Source: Malania oleifera
Lineage: Eukaryota; Streptophyta; Magnoliopsida; Santalales; Ximeniaceae
Assembly (NCBI RefSeq): GCF_029873635.1
Contig: NC_080422.1
Span: 14,601,936 to 14,665,935, forward strand
Reading direction: 5' to 3'
DNA length: 64,000 nucleotides
Made by a program: the position numbers and the translations under genes. This document shows, piece by piece, positions 1 through 11,191 of the stretch. Each line of letters starts with the position of its first letter. Within the stretch, counting starts at the first letter, position 1. The notes beneath the pieces are model-generated. The model searched no databases. It was not told the DNA's origin and saw nothing but the letters and a program-made list of their open reading frames with translations.

Positions 1-67
1 CTTGAATTAATTAATGTAAGTAAAATGGTGATTATATATATATACATATATGAATGTATAAGGATAA

Positions 68-96
68 GATATATATATATATATATATATATATAA
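68..96. repeat. (TA)n microsatellite
   Basis: An uninterrupted AT dinucleotide run lies in the upstream part of the LTR. A poly(A) tract follows at about 126-143. Confidence 0.9.
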
Positions 97-1179
97 GGAT
101 ATGATATTTAAGTTTAAATAAGTAAATAAAAAAAAAAAAAAAAGGAAGCTAGAATCTTCTTCATCAGATTTCAGATTGAAATCTGTTTCAGAGTTGTAGA
201 GAGCTGTGCCCCCTCCCTTTGGAATTCTTCGTCGTCTCCGTGAATGCCTCTATATTCCTTCCCTTATTTCTCGACAAGTTTATAGCAAATCGGAAAACGG
301 AAGGTGTCGTTGGATTCGTAACTCCGCCACCGACATTTCTACTAGAGCAGATTTGTCGTGGGAATGACTTAGGCACTGCTCCTAGGGAAAGGTAATTTTT
401 TCCAAATTTCTCAATTTCTAGTTAAATTTGCTGTGAAATCGAAAATCAGGCACCACCACCGGGTCCTAATCGTCGTTGTCGTCATTTTGGCGTAGGTAAT
501 TTTTTAATTGGGATTTTTTAGGCCCTACTCCAAAGCGAGAGTGGGATTTGGGAAATTTGACAATTTGGCTAAATTTAAGGGTATATTTATTTATTTAATA
601 ATTATAACCCTAGGAAATATTTAAATAATATTTTATTCAAGAATAATTTATTGAAATTAGGAATTTAATTTCAGGGTCCGGGTGAGCGCCGCAGGTATTT
701 TTCAGAGTCCCTGTTGGCGTAGTTCAAGAAATCAGGTAAGGGAAAAAATATATATTAAATCAGAATTTTTATGAATTTAATGAAAAAATAAATTGTATTA
801 TATATACGTGTATATGTTCTAGTATGGGTAAAATGCCAACTGTTTAAATTATATTTTTTTCGAGTTTAGGGCTGTTTATTAGATATGTATATGCAAAAAC
901 GAACTGATGAAAGTGGGAAATATTTTCAGGATAATTAAGTAAGAAATGAAATGTATTTTTAGTATATAAACATTAAATGTTGGTTGGCTTATTTTACAGG
1001 CAATGTATGAATTTTACTGTTAAATTGTGTGGCATGAGATTCTGTGCAAATATATGTTAAATGTATGAGATGCAAGCTAAGTAAGTAAAACAATGAAAAT
1101 AAAATATGATATGGACAATGTTGCCTGTGTATGTTAAATGCAACCATGTAAATGTAAGACAGTTGAAAGAGAGTCATGT

Positions 1180-1300
1180 TAGCAGATCTAACACACTTCT
1201 GTGTAGACTAACTGATGACAGCTAAAAGTAGCTGTGTTAGCAGATTTAGCACGTTTCTACGTAGACTAACTGATGATGGCTAAAGACCAGCTGTAGTACG
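1180..1300. repeat. Two tandem copies of a ~58-bp unit inside LTR
   Basis: Two consecutive diverged copies, each running from TGTTAGCAGAT to ACTAACTGATGA and ending in an AGCTG-type segment. The unit recurs in inverted form near 35690-35800 in the T3 LTR at 34650-41230, again as two copies, so the duplication predates the separation of the two LTRs. Confidence 0.8.
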
Positions 1301-1504
1301 AAGTAATGAAATGAAATGTTATGCAATAAAATGACGATAAAATGACAATGAAATGAAATGACAAAGGTAAATGATGTAAATGGGAAAGAGTCACTTAAAG
1401 TGAAACGAAATGCAAAGTTAAGTTATGAACCGGAATAAATGTGCATGAATGTATAATGACAGAAAAGAATGATGTATTATGATATTAGAAGTATGTATGT
1501 ACAT

Positions 1505-1850
1505 AGAACATGTTACAATTGGGCAAGGAGTACCTTTCGCCTGAGGGCTTGCTAAGTAAGGCGAGTGCACTAGTAGTTTCAGATGTGGCAGTAGCTGCAT
1601 AATGCACTAGGATAGAGGGAACCTACTTGTATGGGTGGGTAGAATTCCCTATCCTTAGGGCCTTTGCCGGTAAACTATTGTTAAATGCGTGAATACGAGA
1701 TTAATTTAACACTTGAGGGCTTACTGAGTAAGGTGAGTGTTCTAGTATGTTTTAATTGTGACCTTAGGGTTACCTAAGTATCAAAGCAGAGGGGTGCTAC
1801 TTGTATGGGCGGGTAATTACCCCTATCCTTGGGTAATCTCATAGGTTAAA
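1505..1850. repeat. Diverged direct duplication inside LTR
   Basis: Two related blocks (about 1505-1680 and 1705-1850) share GAGGGCTTACTGAGTAAGG-like and CTTGTATGGGCGGGTA-like segments in the same order. Matching inverted blocks are seen at about 35150-35460 and 41820-41950, so this is part of the T3-type LTR body. Confidence 0.75.
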
Positions 1851-2402
1851 CATTTGTATGTGATTGTTTAGGTTCAGAAAACGATTTCAATGTTATATGA
1901 TGATTTGCATATGAAATAAAAATGATATCTATCTATCTCATGTTGGCCACACGCTGAGTTTAATATATTGTTTCTTCCCTTACTGAGATGTGTCTTACCC
2001 GAATATGAATTCATCTTTTTTTTCAGGATTTCTCAGGATCGAGCTTTGAGAGCTCGAGATTTTATAACATTTTTGGAAGATATAAGAAAAAAGGGTATAT
2101 TTTTATGTTAATTCTGATATGTATATTTTATGTTTTATGTCTTTATATTTTAAGTCAGTTATGAAAAGATAGTTGTGAAACTTACTGGTATTAGTGGATA
2201 ATGTTTTGGAGATATGTATATATTTGAATACTGGTGAATGATTATTTATTATGATTGGTAGTTAGAATTAGTAAACTCTGATATTATGTTATGTGGAGAC
2301 TATGGTTATGTTTTCCGCCACGTATATTATGGATTATGGATTATCAGAGTTTTTATCAGGTATAACGCGCCGGACACAGGTTTAAGGGTTCGGGGCGTTA
2401 CA

Positions 2403-5400
2403 TGCAAGAGGGTACTTCGGAATTTTTCAGTAAGTATTTAAGAATGAGTCTTATCAGCTGATTTAGTGGTCCTAGATATGCAAGGATTTGATGTAATATT
2501 GGGTATGGAATGGCTAGTTACTCATCATGCCAATATAACCATAAAAAAGAAGTTAGTTTCAGACCCTCGGGCGAGCAGGAATATAAATTTGTGGGTTCAC
2601 GCATACGTGCCTCACCACAGCTAATGTTGGCTATTCAGGTGAGGAGACTACTACAGGTTTGTTGCCAAGGGTATGTCGCATACATAAAAGAATTTCCGAA
2701 AGAAAATTTGAAACAAGTCGACATACCAGTAGTAAGGGAATTCCCAAACATCTTTCTAGAAGAATTTCCTGGTTTGTCGTCTGACCGTGAGATTGAATTT
2801 ACTATAGATCTATTGCCAGGGTCTGCACCAATATCTAAAACACCATACAGTATGACCCTAGTAGAATTAAAAGAATTGAAAGAACAGTTACATGAATTGC
2901 TAGATAAAGGTTTCATCAGGCCTAATGTGTCGCCTTGGGGTGCGCCAGTTCTGTTCGTGAAAAAGAAAGATGGGACCATGAGGTTGTGTATCGATTATAA
3001 GGAGATAAACAAATTAACAGTCAAGAATAAAGATCCTCTCCCTAGGATCGATGATTTATTTAATCAGTTGCAGGGGACCCAGGTTTACTCCAAAATTGAC
3101 CTGCAGTTGGGTTACCATCAGGTGAGAGTTAGAGTAGAAGATATTTCGAAGACCGTGTTCCGAACCATATATGGGCATTAAGAGTTCTTAGTGATGCCAT
3201 TTGGGTTGACTAATGCACCAGTAGTATTTATGGATCTAATGAATCGAGTGTTTCATCAATATTTGGATCAGTTTGTGGTTGTATTTATTGATGATATACT
3301 GGTCTACTCGAGAAGTTTTGAGGAGCACAAACATCATTTGAGCCTAGTGTCGCAGATGTTGAGAGAAAGGAAATTGTATGCAAAATTAAAGTAATGTGAG
3401 TTCTGGCTAAAGCAAGTTACCTTTCTCGGTCACGTGATCTTCGAGGCAGGTATATCAGTTGATCCAAGTAAAATAGAAGTAGTGGTGAGTTGGGAAAGGC
3501 CGGGAAGTATTCAAGTCAGGAGTTTCTAGGATTGGCAGACTATTATTAGCGCTTTGTGGACGGTTTCTCTAGTTTTTTTGGTCCGTTAACATGACTTACG
3601 AGAAAAAAATGTGAAGTTTGATTGGATCGACGACTGTGAGTAGAGTTTTCAGGAGTTAAAGTGGTGGTTAGTTTCAGCTCCGGTACTAGCTATTCCATCA
3701 GGGGAGGACGGTTATGTACTATACAATGATGCCCATTTGAAGGGTCTTGGATGCGTGTTGATGCAGCACGATAGGGTTATTGCGTATGCGCCTAGACAGC
3801 TTAAAGAGTAGGAGAAGATCTATCCCGTGCATGATTTGGAGTTAGCTGTTGCGGTTTATGCTTTTAAGATATAGAGGCATTATTTATATGATGGGAAGCG
3901 CGAGATGTTCATGGATCACAAGAGCCTGAAATATTTCTTTACCCAGAAAGAACTAAATATGAGGCAAAGAAGGTGGCTTGAATTCATTAAAGATTACGAC
4001 TGCACCATTAGTTACCACCTAAGAAAAGCAAATGTAGTGGCAGATGCTCTGAGCAGGAAATCAGGGGGACCCGTACTGGCAGCTATGGAGTTTCAGCACT
4101 CAATTCTAATGGATTTGGAGAGTCTCAACATATAATTGATAGAGGAGAGTCCTTAGATAGTCATTGCCATTCTAGTGGTTCAGCCTACGCTATACGAGAG
4201 GATTAAAGCAGTTCAGGGTGATTATGCAGAGTTGGCAAAGGTAATGACTAGGGTGTGAGATGGTCAGTGTGAGGAATTCAACATAGCAGATGACGAAGCC
4301 CTACGATTCCATACTAGGCTTTGTGTTCCTGCAGATACCGAGATCAGGAAAACTATATTAGAGGAGACTCACAGATCCCTATACACCGTACATCGAGGTA
4401 ACACTAAAATGTACAGGGATCTGCAGGAGTATTTTTTGTGGAGTGGAATTAAGAGGGAGATAACCGAGTTTGTACAGCAGTGTCTGATGTGCCAGTAGGT
4501 TAAAGCTGAGCATCAGAGGCCAGTAGGGCAATTGCAGCCATTATTTATTCCCGAGTGGAAATGGGATCACGTTTCGATGGATTTCGTTACGAGATTACCA
4601 CCAGCGTGACAAGGGTTGAATGCGATTTGGGTGGTTGTTGACCGTTTGACAAAGACCGCTCATTTCATTCCGATTGAATTCAGTTATTCCATGGACAGAT
4701 TGATAGAAATATATGTTCAAGAGATAGTTCACGTCCATGGTGTCTCGGTATCCATATTTTCAAATCGAGATCCTCGATTTACTTCATGATTTTGGAAAAG
4801 TTTTCAGGAAGCTATGGATACATAGTTAGCTTTCAGCACTGCTTTTCACCCCCAGACAAATGGACAGACTAAGAGGACGATCCAGACATTAGAAGATACG
4901 TTTCGTGCTTGCGTACTAGATTTTGGGGGTAGTTGGATTCAATTTCTACCACTAGTTGAATTTGCTTATAATAACAGTTATCAGGCTAGTATCGGCATGG
5001 CACCCTACGAGGCATTATATGGTAGGAGATGTCATTCTCCTATTTTTTGGGATGAAGTAGGTGAAAGGCGAGTGTTGGATCCAGAGATTGTACAACAGAC
5101 GTGTGATAAGGTTTGACTAATTAAAGAGAAAATTAGCACCGCGCAAAGTCGGCAGAAAAGCTTCGCAGACACTCACCTCCGAGAGTTAAAATTTGATGTG
5201 GGAGATCAAGTATTTTTGAAAATAGCTCATTTGAAAGGAATTATGAGGTTTGGGAAGAAGGGTAAGTTGAACCTTAGGTATATTGACCATTTTGAGATAC
5301 TAGAAAGAATAGGGTTAGTTGCCTATAGGCTAGCTTTGCCACCAGCTCTGGCTAGAATCCATGACGTGTTTCATGTTGCTATGTTAAGGAAGTACGTCCC

Positions 5401-5630
5401 AGACCCGTCCCACATAATCAGCTATGCAAAGATAGAACTTAAAGAATCTTTAGCTTATAAAGAAGTGTCAATTCAGATCTTAGATAATAAGACTCAAACA
5501 CTGCGCACCAAAGAGATTCAGTTAGTAAAAGTTTTGTGGAAAAATCACAATATAGAGGAAGCTTCTTGGGAACTCGAGGAGCAAATCAAATAGAGATACC
5601 CACAGTTGTTCCAAGAGGTTGGTCATAGCA
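2403..5630 (+). pseudogene. Decayed Gypsy (Tekay/Del-type chromovirus) pol
   Basis: The reading starts inside the protease tail (motif [11 protein letters not shown] near 2490-2515). It continues through the reverse transcriptase ([15 protein letters not shown] near 2950-3000; [11 protein letters not shown] with both aspartates near 3280-3310), RNase H (about 3660-4060), integrase zinc and catalytic region (about 4290-5100) and a C-terminal chromodomain-like block (VKVLWKNHNIEEASWELEE near 5530-5580). Several frameshifts and stops break it (for example stops at 3179-3181 and 3392-3394), so it cannot encode a working polyprotein. Gag and the N-terminal half of the protease are missing on the 5' side, where the T3 LTR at 1-2402 is inserted. 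The clade call rests on the C-terminal chromodomain and the ~2-kb 3' LTR. Confidence 0.88.
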
Positions 5631-5839
5631 GGTAAAGTATAAATAATTAAGTAAAGTTTCTTTTGTAGGTACATGTATTGAGTTAGTCAGTAGGTAGTCT
5701 TTTAGTTTCATATGTGTAATTTCCAAGAACATAATTGTAACCACGGTATTCCTCCGCCATAAGTGAGGGTAAGTAATAAAATAAGTAGACTTTTTACCTT
5801 TACAAGATGGTTGAGTGTATAATGGTGTTCAATTCAGTA

Positions 5840-5874
5840 AATTTCGAGGACAAAATTTTATAAGGAGACGATAA
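5840..5874 (+). other. Polypurine-tract region before 3' LTR
   Basis: The stretch TTTCGAGGACAAAATTTTAT followed by AAGGAGACGATAA directly precedes the LTR start TGTAATAATCC at 5875. This is the usual pol-to-3'-LTR junction of Tekay-type elements, where plus-strand priming occurs. Confidence 0.7.
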
Positions 5875-6497
5875 TGTAATAATCCAAAAAATTAGAAGGA
5901 TTCTTGTCGACGAACACAAAGGATTCGTCGACAAGGATAGGTTTCGTCGACGAGAATATACCGAGAGAGGTTTTTGGGGCAATCTGAAATTCGTCGAGGA
6001 GGGAGGAAGTTCGTCGATAAAATTCCTTAAGGACTCATCGACGAGATGACGTGTATTGTCGACGAATCTGGGCCTATAAATAGTGAAAACCTTGATTTTT
6101 CACGCGAAATTTGCATAGGAAATCCTCTATTTCTCTCTCTACGCCCCTCTCCCCTTCTTTTTTCTATCTCAACCCTATCTCTCGCCGAATCAACGATCTG
6201 AAGCCACCACGACAATCTTGAGGAAGTTCTCTGCAAGTCTATCGGAGCAGATCGTTGGTGGAGGTGGTTTGAAATTCATCCCGTATTCAGAGTTAGGTGT
6301 TTTATTCAGAATATGTTTTCCTTGCAGTTATAGGAAATGTTGTATGCAGGAAAATACTGATATTTTGTTCTAGGAAATGTCGTTTTCTAGGTGTTGAGTG
6401 GAGAACCCTGTGGGTGTAGGGTTAGAGTATTGTTAAGACTTTTCAGAAACAAGGTAAGGGAAATATACTATACTAGGAGATTTATTTACGTTATCAG

Positions 6498-6553
<56 letters not shown>

Positions 6554-6741
6554 TGTATACCAGTTATTATGCAAAATACGAATTTTTAAAGTATGCGTGG
6601 CCTAAGTAGATATTATCTTATATGGAATTTTATACAGTTTTTCAGTATATCAAGTTGTACAGATATAGTTAGATATTTATAGATTTTATACAGACAAAAT
6701 GTGTATACATATACAGTTTTTATTCAAATTATTACATGGAC

Positions 6742-6775
<34 letters not shown>

Positions 6776-7943
6776 GTATACATATGTTTATTCAAATCAA
6801 TATATTCAGTGTATATAGAAAGCTATGTCTTCCTAAATGCCATAACACGCAGAGTATACAGATTGATTATACGGATAGAGTATACAGACAAATGATACAA
6901 TTTTAGCATCAAGATGCTACAAATATTACAATATTTTACAGTACAGAATTATAATGTTATGGTTATTTTGGAAACATGATGAAAATAGTAAAAGAGTATA
7001 TATGTATATATATAGTATCAAATCCCTGTAAAAAGATTACAGACTAGTACAGATACAGATACAGATACAGAATACAGAGCACAGTACCATTGCTAATACA
7101 GATAGAGTGCAACCACATATCTGGATAGTGTGTGGGTACCGTCAATTGTGCTCGGAGAGTATGCAGCTCCCCAGTTCATTGGGTTGAGGGGGCCAGTTTG
7201 ATGAGGTAGCAGCTAGTCCCGCGCCTAGGAGAGTATGCAGTTTGGCTGGGCTGAGGTAGTGTAGAGTATAGTGACTTATTTGGATGGCTGACCAGATTAA
7301 GTCCCGCCTACGGCCGCACAACCCTATCATGAGGGGTCAAATCATGACATACAGAGTTCCAGGGATAAAGCACATTTATGTATATGTATATAGTTTTACA
7401 GTATTTGATAAATATAGTATGATATTAGTAGTATGAAAAGTAGAAAACTTAGATGATACAGTTATGTTTTAAACTATAAAAAAAATGTAAGATATGCCTT
7501 ACAGATTTATCTTTTATTACAGCTTAGATGTTATTTAAAGTATATGTAACTTAGTCGCCACACACTAGTAATAACATATTTCCACTTACTGAGTGTCGTC
7601 TCACCCTATTATTCTAACATTTTCAGGTGAGCTAGTTAGGCGAGCAGATCAGGCTCGCGTATAGAGATTTCTTGGTTACCCTTGTTACAGGGTAAGACAG
7701 TGTAGTGTTTTGTATTTTTGAGATAGATTTTACTGGGGAGAGATGTATTTTGTGACTATGTGATGGAAATACTGAGTTTGGTATTGTATGGTATATAAGA
7801 TTGTGTAATTTATGTTTCTACTGCGTAGGTATGATTATTGTTTACAAGATTACCCCAGTGCCTTCCGTGGCTCGAGTTTCATATCAGGGGGTATCAGAAT
7901 AGTTCATATGTGGAAAAAATGATTTAATTTTGAGGTCGTTACA
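5875..7943 (+). mobile_element. 3' LTR of the 2403-5874 Gypsy element (T1 type)
   Basis: The LTR starts TGTAATAATCC after the polypurine tract and ends GGTCGTTACA, about 2.07 kb. The U3 has repeated GTCGACGAA-type dyads (5906-6066), then a TATA box (CTATAAATAG near 6073) and a CT-rich leader. The body matches the LTR at 30640-34649 (AACCACATATCT then GATAGTGTGTGG). Its right flank (7944 onward) is an inverted T1 LTR, so this element landed inside another LTR. Confidence 0.85.
6504..6549. repeat. (TA)n microsatellite
   Basis: A long uninterrupted TA run inside the LTR. A second TA run lies at about 6744-6772. Confidence 0.9.
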
Positions 7944-8884
7944 AGACACCTCTCAATAAGGAAAATAAACTAATATCAGTGTGTGATAACATGAGTATTT
8001 TCGTATTATACATATAACAGTACATAAACATACTTGATAAAATTGTCTGTATCATATCTAAGAGAAACATGTTTTATCATATCATGGTATAACATAATGA
8101 ATTTCTATACACATAAATCATCTCATATAACCATACATAGAAAACATCATGGATGGTTAGCTGGTTGGTGTCATTTCTTATCCTAAAATGACTAGGTTGT
8201 GCGGCCTGAAGGTGGGATCTAGCAATGGCTAACCGATCACGCTAGATCAAAAAAAAGTCTGTAAGTACGATGGGTCTGCCCCTCCTGGTTTGGACACTAG
8301 AGGGATGCCTGTGCTACAATAGACCACATTAACTGTCGATTTCTCACTGCCTCGTAGGGCTAGTGGTAGCACTAACATAAACATGATTGTGATCATATAC
8401 CTATGGTACCGTGCTTCGTGAAAGCCTAAACCAAGCCAACCAGGTTCTGATAACATATAACATATTTTAAAATAATGATACATGGCTATTACATAAACAT
8501 ATCTGTTATGTTTATATTTTCATACATCTTTGCATAACATATCATATAAAATTTACGGCCCTTACGTCGACATTTTGTATTTTATAAATCACGACCCATA
8601 TGTTGGTATTGCATATCATAAACCTTCGGCCCATGCGTTGGTATTTCATATAAAACCCTCGGCACGTACACTGACATATCATATAAAAATTTCGGCTAGT
8701 ATGCTGATATATCATATAAAAATCTCGGCACGTACGCCGATATATCATATAAAATCCTTAATTTGAAAAATCCCTGTATCATTTTAACATTTTCTTGGAA
8801 GCAGTAAAAACATACTTACTTTGTAAACATAATATTTCATCATCATAATTTTCATGATAAATATTATTCATGCCACACAGAAGA
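7944..8884 (-). mobile_element. Inverted T1 LTR, 3' segment (split by Copia)
   Basis: It reads on the minus strand and matches 37128-37500 of another inverted T1 LTR (AGACACCTCTCAGTAAGG then ACTAATATCAGTGTGTG). The extreme 3' end is lost at the junction with the LTR ending at 7943. The right side is interrupted at 8884 by the Copia element and resumes at 19142. Confidence 0.8.
8545..8760 (-). repeat. LTR minisatellite, ~31-bp units
   Basis: About six diverged units built on a core like CTCGGCACGTACGCCGATA followed by ATCATATAAAA. Equivalent arrays with different unit sequences sit at the same relative place in other T1 LTRs (39720-39865, 50225-50415, 51700-51930, 55130-55375). Confidence 0.85.
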
Positions 8885-11134
8885 TGTTGACCTAATTGGG
8901 CTTTTCAATCCTTTTTTTATGATAACAAAATGAAGGATGCTTTAACATATGGTGTTAAGTGATGTGTTTTAGGTAAAAGAACTCTCAAGGTTGATAGGTT
9001 GAAGCTCAATGTTAATCTAGTGAAAGCTCCTTAGAATATTGAAGGCAATAAACGACAAATGAAGAAGTTTAAGGGCAAGCAAATCCAAAGTCAAAAGTGA
9101 ACCTCAAAAGGCTGAAGGAGGCTGAAGGATTTAAGAAGACCATAATTAGAAGAACTGTTGTAAGTACTTCAAAACCAAATGTCATTTAGATATGTGAAGC
9201 TCTTATAAAAATAAAAGAAACTAAGAAACACTTTGTTTTAAAGAGCTTAAAACATGTTTTTGAAATCAAAGTAACAAAGGTCTTAAAGGAAGGAAAGTTT
9301 TCAAAATAAAAGGAGAGTTTCTGATAAGTCATGCACTTGACAGACGACTGTTTGTCTATGGATAGATGACTGGTAAGTTAAAGGATTTAATTAAAGTGTT
9401 CTGAGTTTAAAATTTTAACTATGACAGACGATTGCTAGTATTCTGGGTTTAAATTTTAACCACGACAGACGACTGCCACGCAGAGCAAATTTCAAATCTC
9501 AACAGGAAGCTTCTTTTAAAACTTTGAATTTCAAAATTTTGTCAACAATTTTAATGTTTTTTCAAAGTTTACCTAATTTGATGTGGATGTTGATCTTTCA
9601 AAATTTTGAATTTCAAAATTTAATCAACAATTTAATGTTTTTTTCAAAGTTTACCTAATTTGATGTGGATGTTGATCTTTCAAAATTTAGTCAACAAAAT
9701 GTTTTTTCAAAGTTTACCTAATTTGATATGGATGTTGATCTTTCAAAATTTTAAATTTCAAAATTTAGTCAACAATTTAATGTTTTTTCAAAGTTTACCT
9801 AATTTGATGTAGATGTTGATCTTTTAAAATTTTGAATTCCAAAATTTAGTCAACAATTTAATGTTTTTTCAAAGTTTACCTAATTTGATGTGGACGTTGA
9901 TCTTTTAAATTGCCTATAAATACCTCTTTGGGTAATGAAAAAACATGATAGAGAAAACACAAGAAAAGAGAGAAATCAGACAAAATTTGAAATTCATCTT
10001 GTGCTGAAATTCTCCTGAAGTTCTTCTTTGCTCACATCTTTTTCTGGAGAGGAATTTTATAATTTTGGTAGATTGAAAATATCAAAGTTTGGTTCCGGGT
10101 TGCAATTCCATTTTTCTTTTAAACGAACCATTGGTGACTTCCAAAAACTTTAGAGCTTCATATATTCTATTTTGCTTTGGTTTTTTGAAGCACAATTTAC
10201 ATTTCAATTTGCACAACCTGCTCTAAATTTTAAGAGTATTTTTTGTACACATAATTTATATTATATTCTTGTAGATTGTGACGATTCCAAGTTTGCTGGA
10301 TCGTTGGTTAGGCGAGGGATTATTGCTTAGAGAGGTGCTGCTCTAGCCTTCTGAAGGAGTGTGTAAAGGTATTGTTCCGCCCGGTAAAGGAACATGTTTA
10401 GTGAATCCTTTGGTGGTTTTGCCAAATGCGAGGACGTATGCTGTGTTGAAGTCGAACCTCGTAAAATCCTGTGTCTCACTCTCTCTTTCCCTTACTCTTT
10501 ATTTTCAGCATATTTATATTACGTGGATGGTTTAAATTTGAAATCATATACACTACGTATATTTGGAAATCAAACAAACTTAAATTTTAATTTTGATTTA
10601 GATTGTGGAAATCGAAAGGGAGTATGTTGGTTACACCATACTTTGCGAAAACCATACGGGAGTACGTTACTTGGTTAAAACACCTAAAGAAAATTAACTA
10701 AAAGTTTACTTGAATTATGAATTTTGGGAAGAGTGTGGATGTGTGGTTGTAAATCATATAAAAGAAGCAAATTTATTTTAACAAGCATATCATTCAATTG
10801 CAGAGCTTGATTCATATTTATAAGGCATACATAAACAAACAACCATCCTAATTTCTTACTGTTGTATATTTTAATTTTGTTTTGGTTGTTTGCTTTCAAA
10901 TTGTGTTTGATTAGTTTGGATAGTGTGGTTGATTGAAAGGTTGATTGGTGATTTAGTTGTTTAAGTTCTTGTGTTATTTATTGTATAAAAGAAACCAAGT
11001 TATTGCATGTTTGAAAAATTAAACAAACAAGTAAAAGAATTGGTTAAACAATAAAAGAAGTTAAGTATTCTTAAAAGGAATTAAAAAGAAAGTTTTTAAA
11101 TTCACCCCCCTCTTGGGAAGCTATCCTAATTTCA
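8885..11134 (+). repeat. 5' LTR of Copia element
   Basis: 2250 bp, from TGTTGACCTAATTGGGC to CTATCCTAATTTCA, just before the primer site. The U3 holds GACAGACGACTG-type repeats and a block of ~80-bp tandem repeats. A TATA box (CCTATAAATACC near 9913) follows. The short open frame at 10394-10678 inside it is repeated in the 3' LTR and is not a gene. Confidence 0.95.
9517..9906 (+). repeat. Five ~80-bp tandem repeats in 5' LTR
   Basis: Five copies of a unit containing GAATTTCAAAATTTAGTCAA, then TTTTTTCAAAGTTTACCTAA and GATGTGGATGTTGATC. The third copy is shortened (about 9681-9742). The array ends directly upstream of the TATA box, as expected for a promoter-proximal repeat. Confidence 0.9.
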
Positions 11135-11136
11135 AT

Positions 11137-11148
11137 TGGTATCAGAGC
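11137..11148 (+). other. Primer binding site (tRNA-iMet) of Copia element
   Basis: TGGTATCAGAGC lies two bases after the 5' LTR end and is complementary to the 3' end of plant initiator methionine tRNA. Confidence 0.92.
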
Positions 11149-11191
11149 CCAGTTATAGAAGAACCTAACAAGTAGCTATATAAAGATATAA

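Larger units (their letters stand above)
1..2402 (+). mobile_element. Gypsy LTR (T3 family), 3' part, window-truncated
   Basis: The sequence ends GGTTCGGGGCGTTACA at 2402, a typical LTR 3' end. An inverted relative at 34650-41230 matches it across the end (TATAACGCG, then GGTTTAAGGGTT), the mid part (GGGTGAGCGCCGCAGG near 680) and the 200-650 stretch. The LTR start lies before the window. At 2403 the sequence passes straight into Gypsy protease/RT coding sequence with no primer binding site, so this is best read as an LTR inserted into an older Gypsy element rather than that element's own 5' LTR. It contains two internal direct duplications (about 1180-1300 and 1505-1850). Confidence 0.75.

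Noticed and set aside
1..5874. Reading the 1-2402 LTR as the 5' LTR of the 2403-5874 Gypsy element
   Set aside because: There is no primer site or gag after 2402, the pol starts mid-protease, and the LTR family differs from the 3' LTR at 5875-7943.
6391..6609. Open frame with an IYIYIY tract
   Set aside because: Product of a (TA)n microsatellite read in frame.
8530..8766. Periodic 78-aa open frame
   Set aside because: The periodic peptide comes from translating the LTR minisatellite; there is no other coding evidence.
10394..10678. 94-aa open frame, repeated at 18390-18674
   Set aside because: Both copies lie in the two Copia LTRs at the same place; this is LTR R/U5 sequence, not a duplicated gene.
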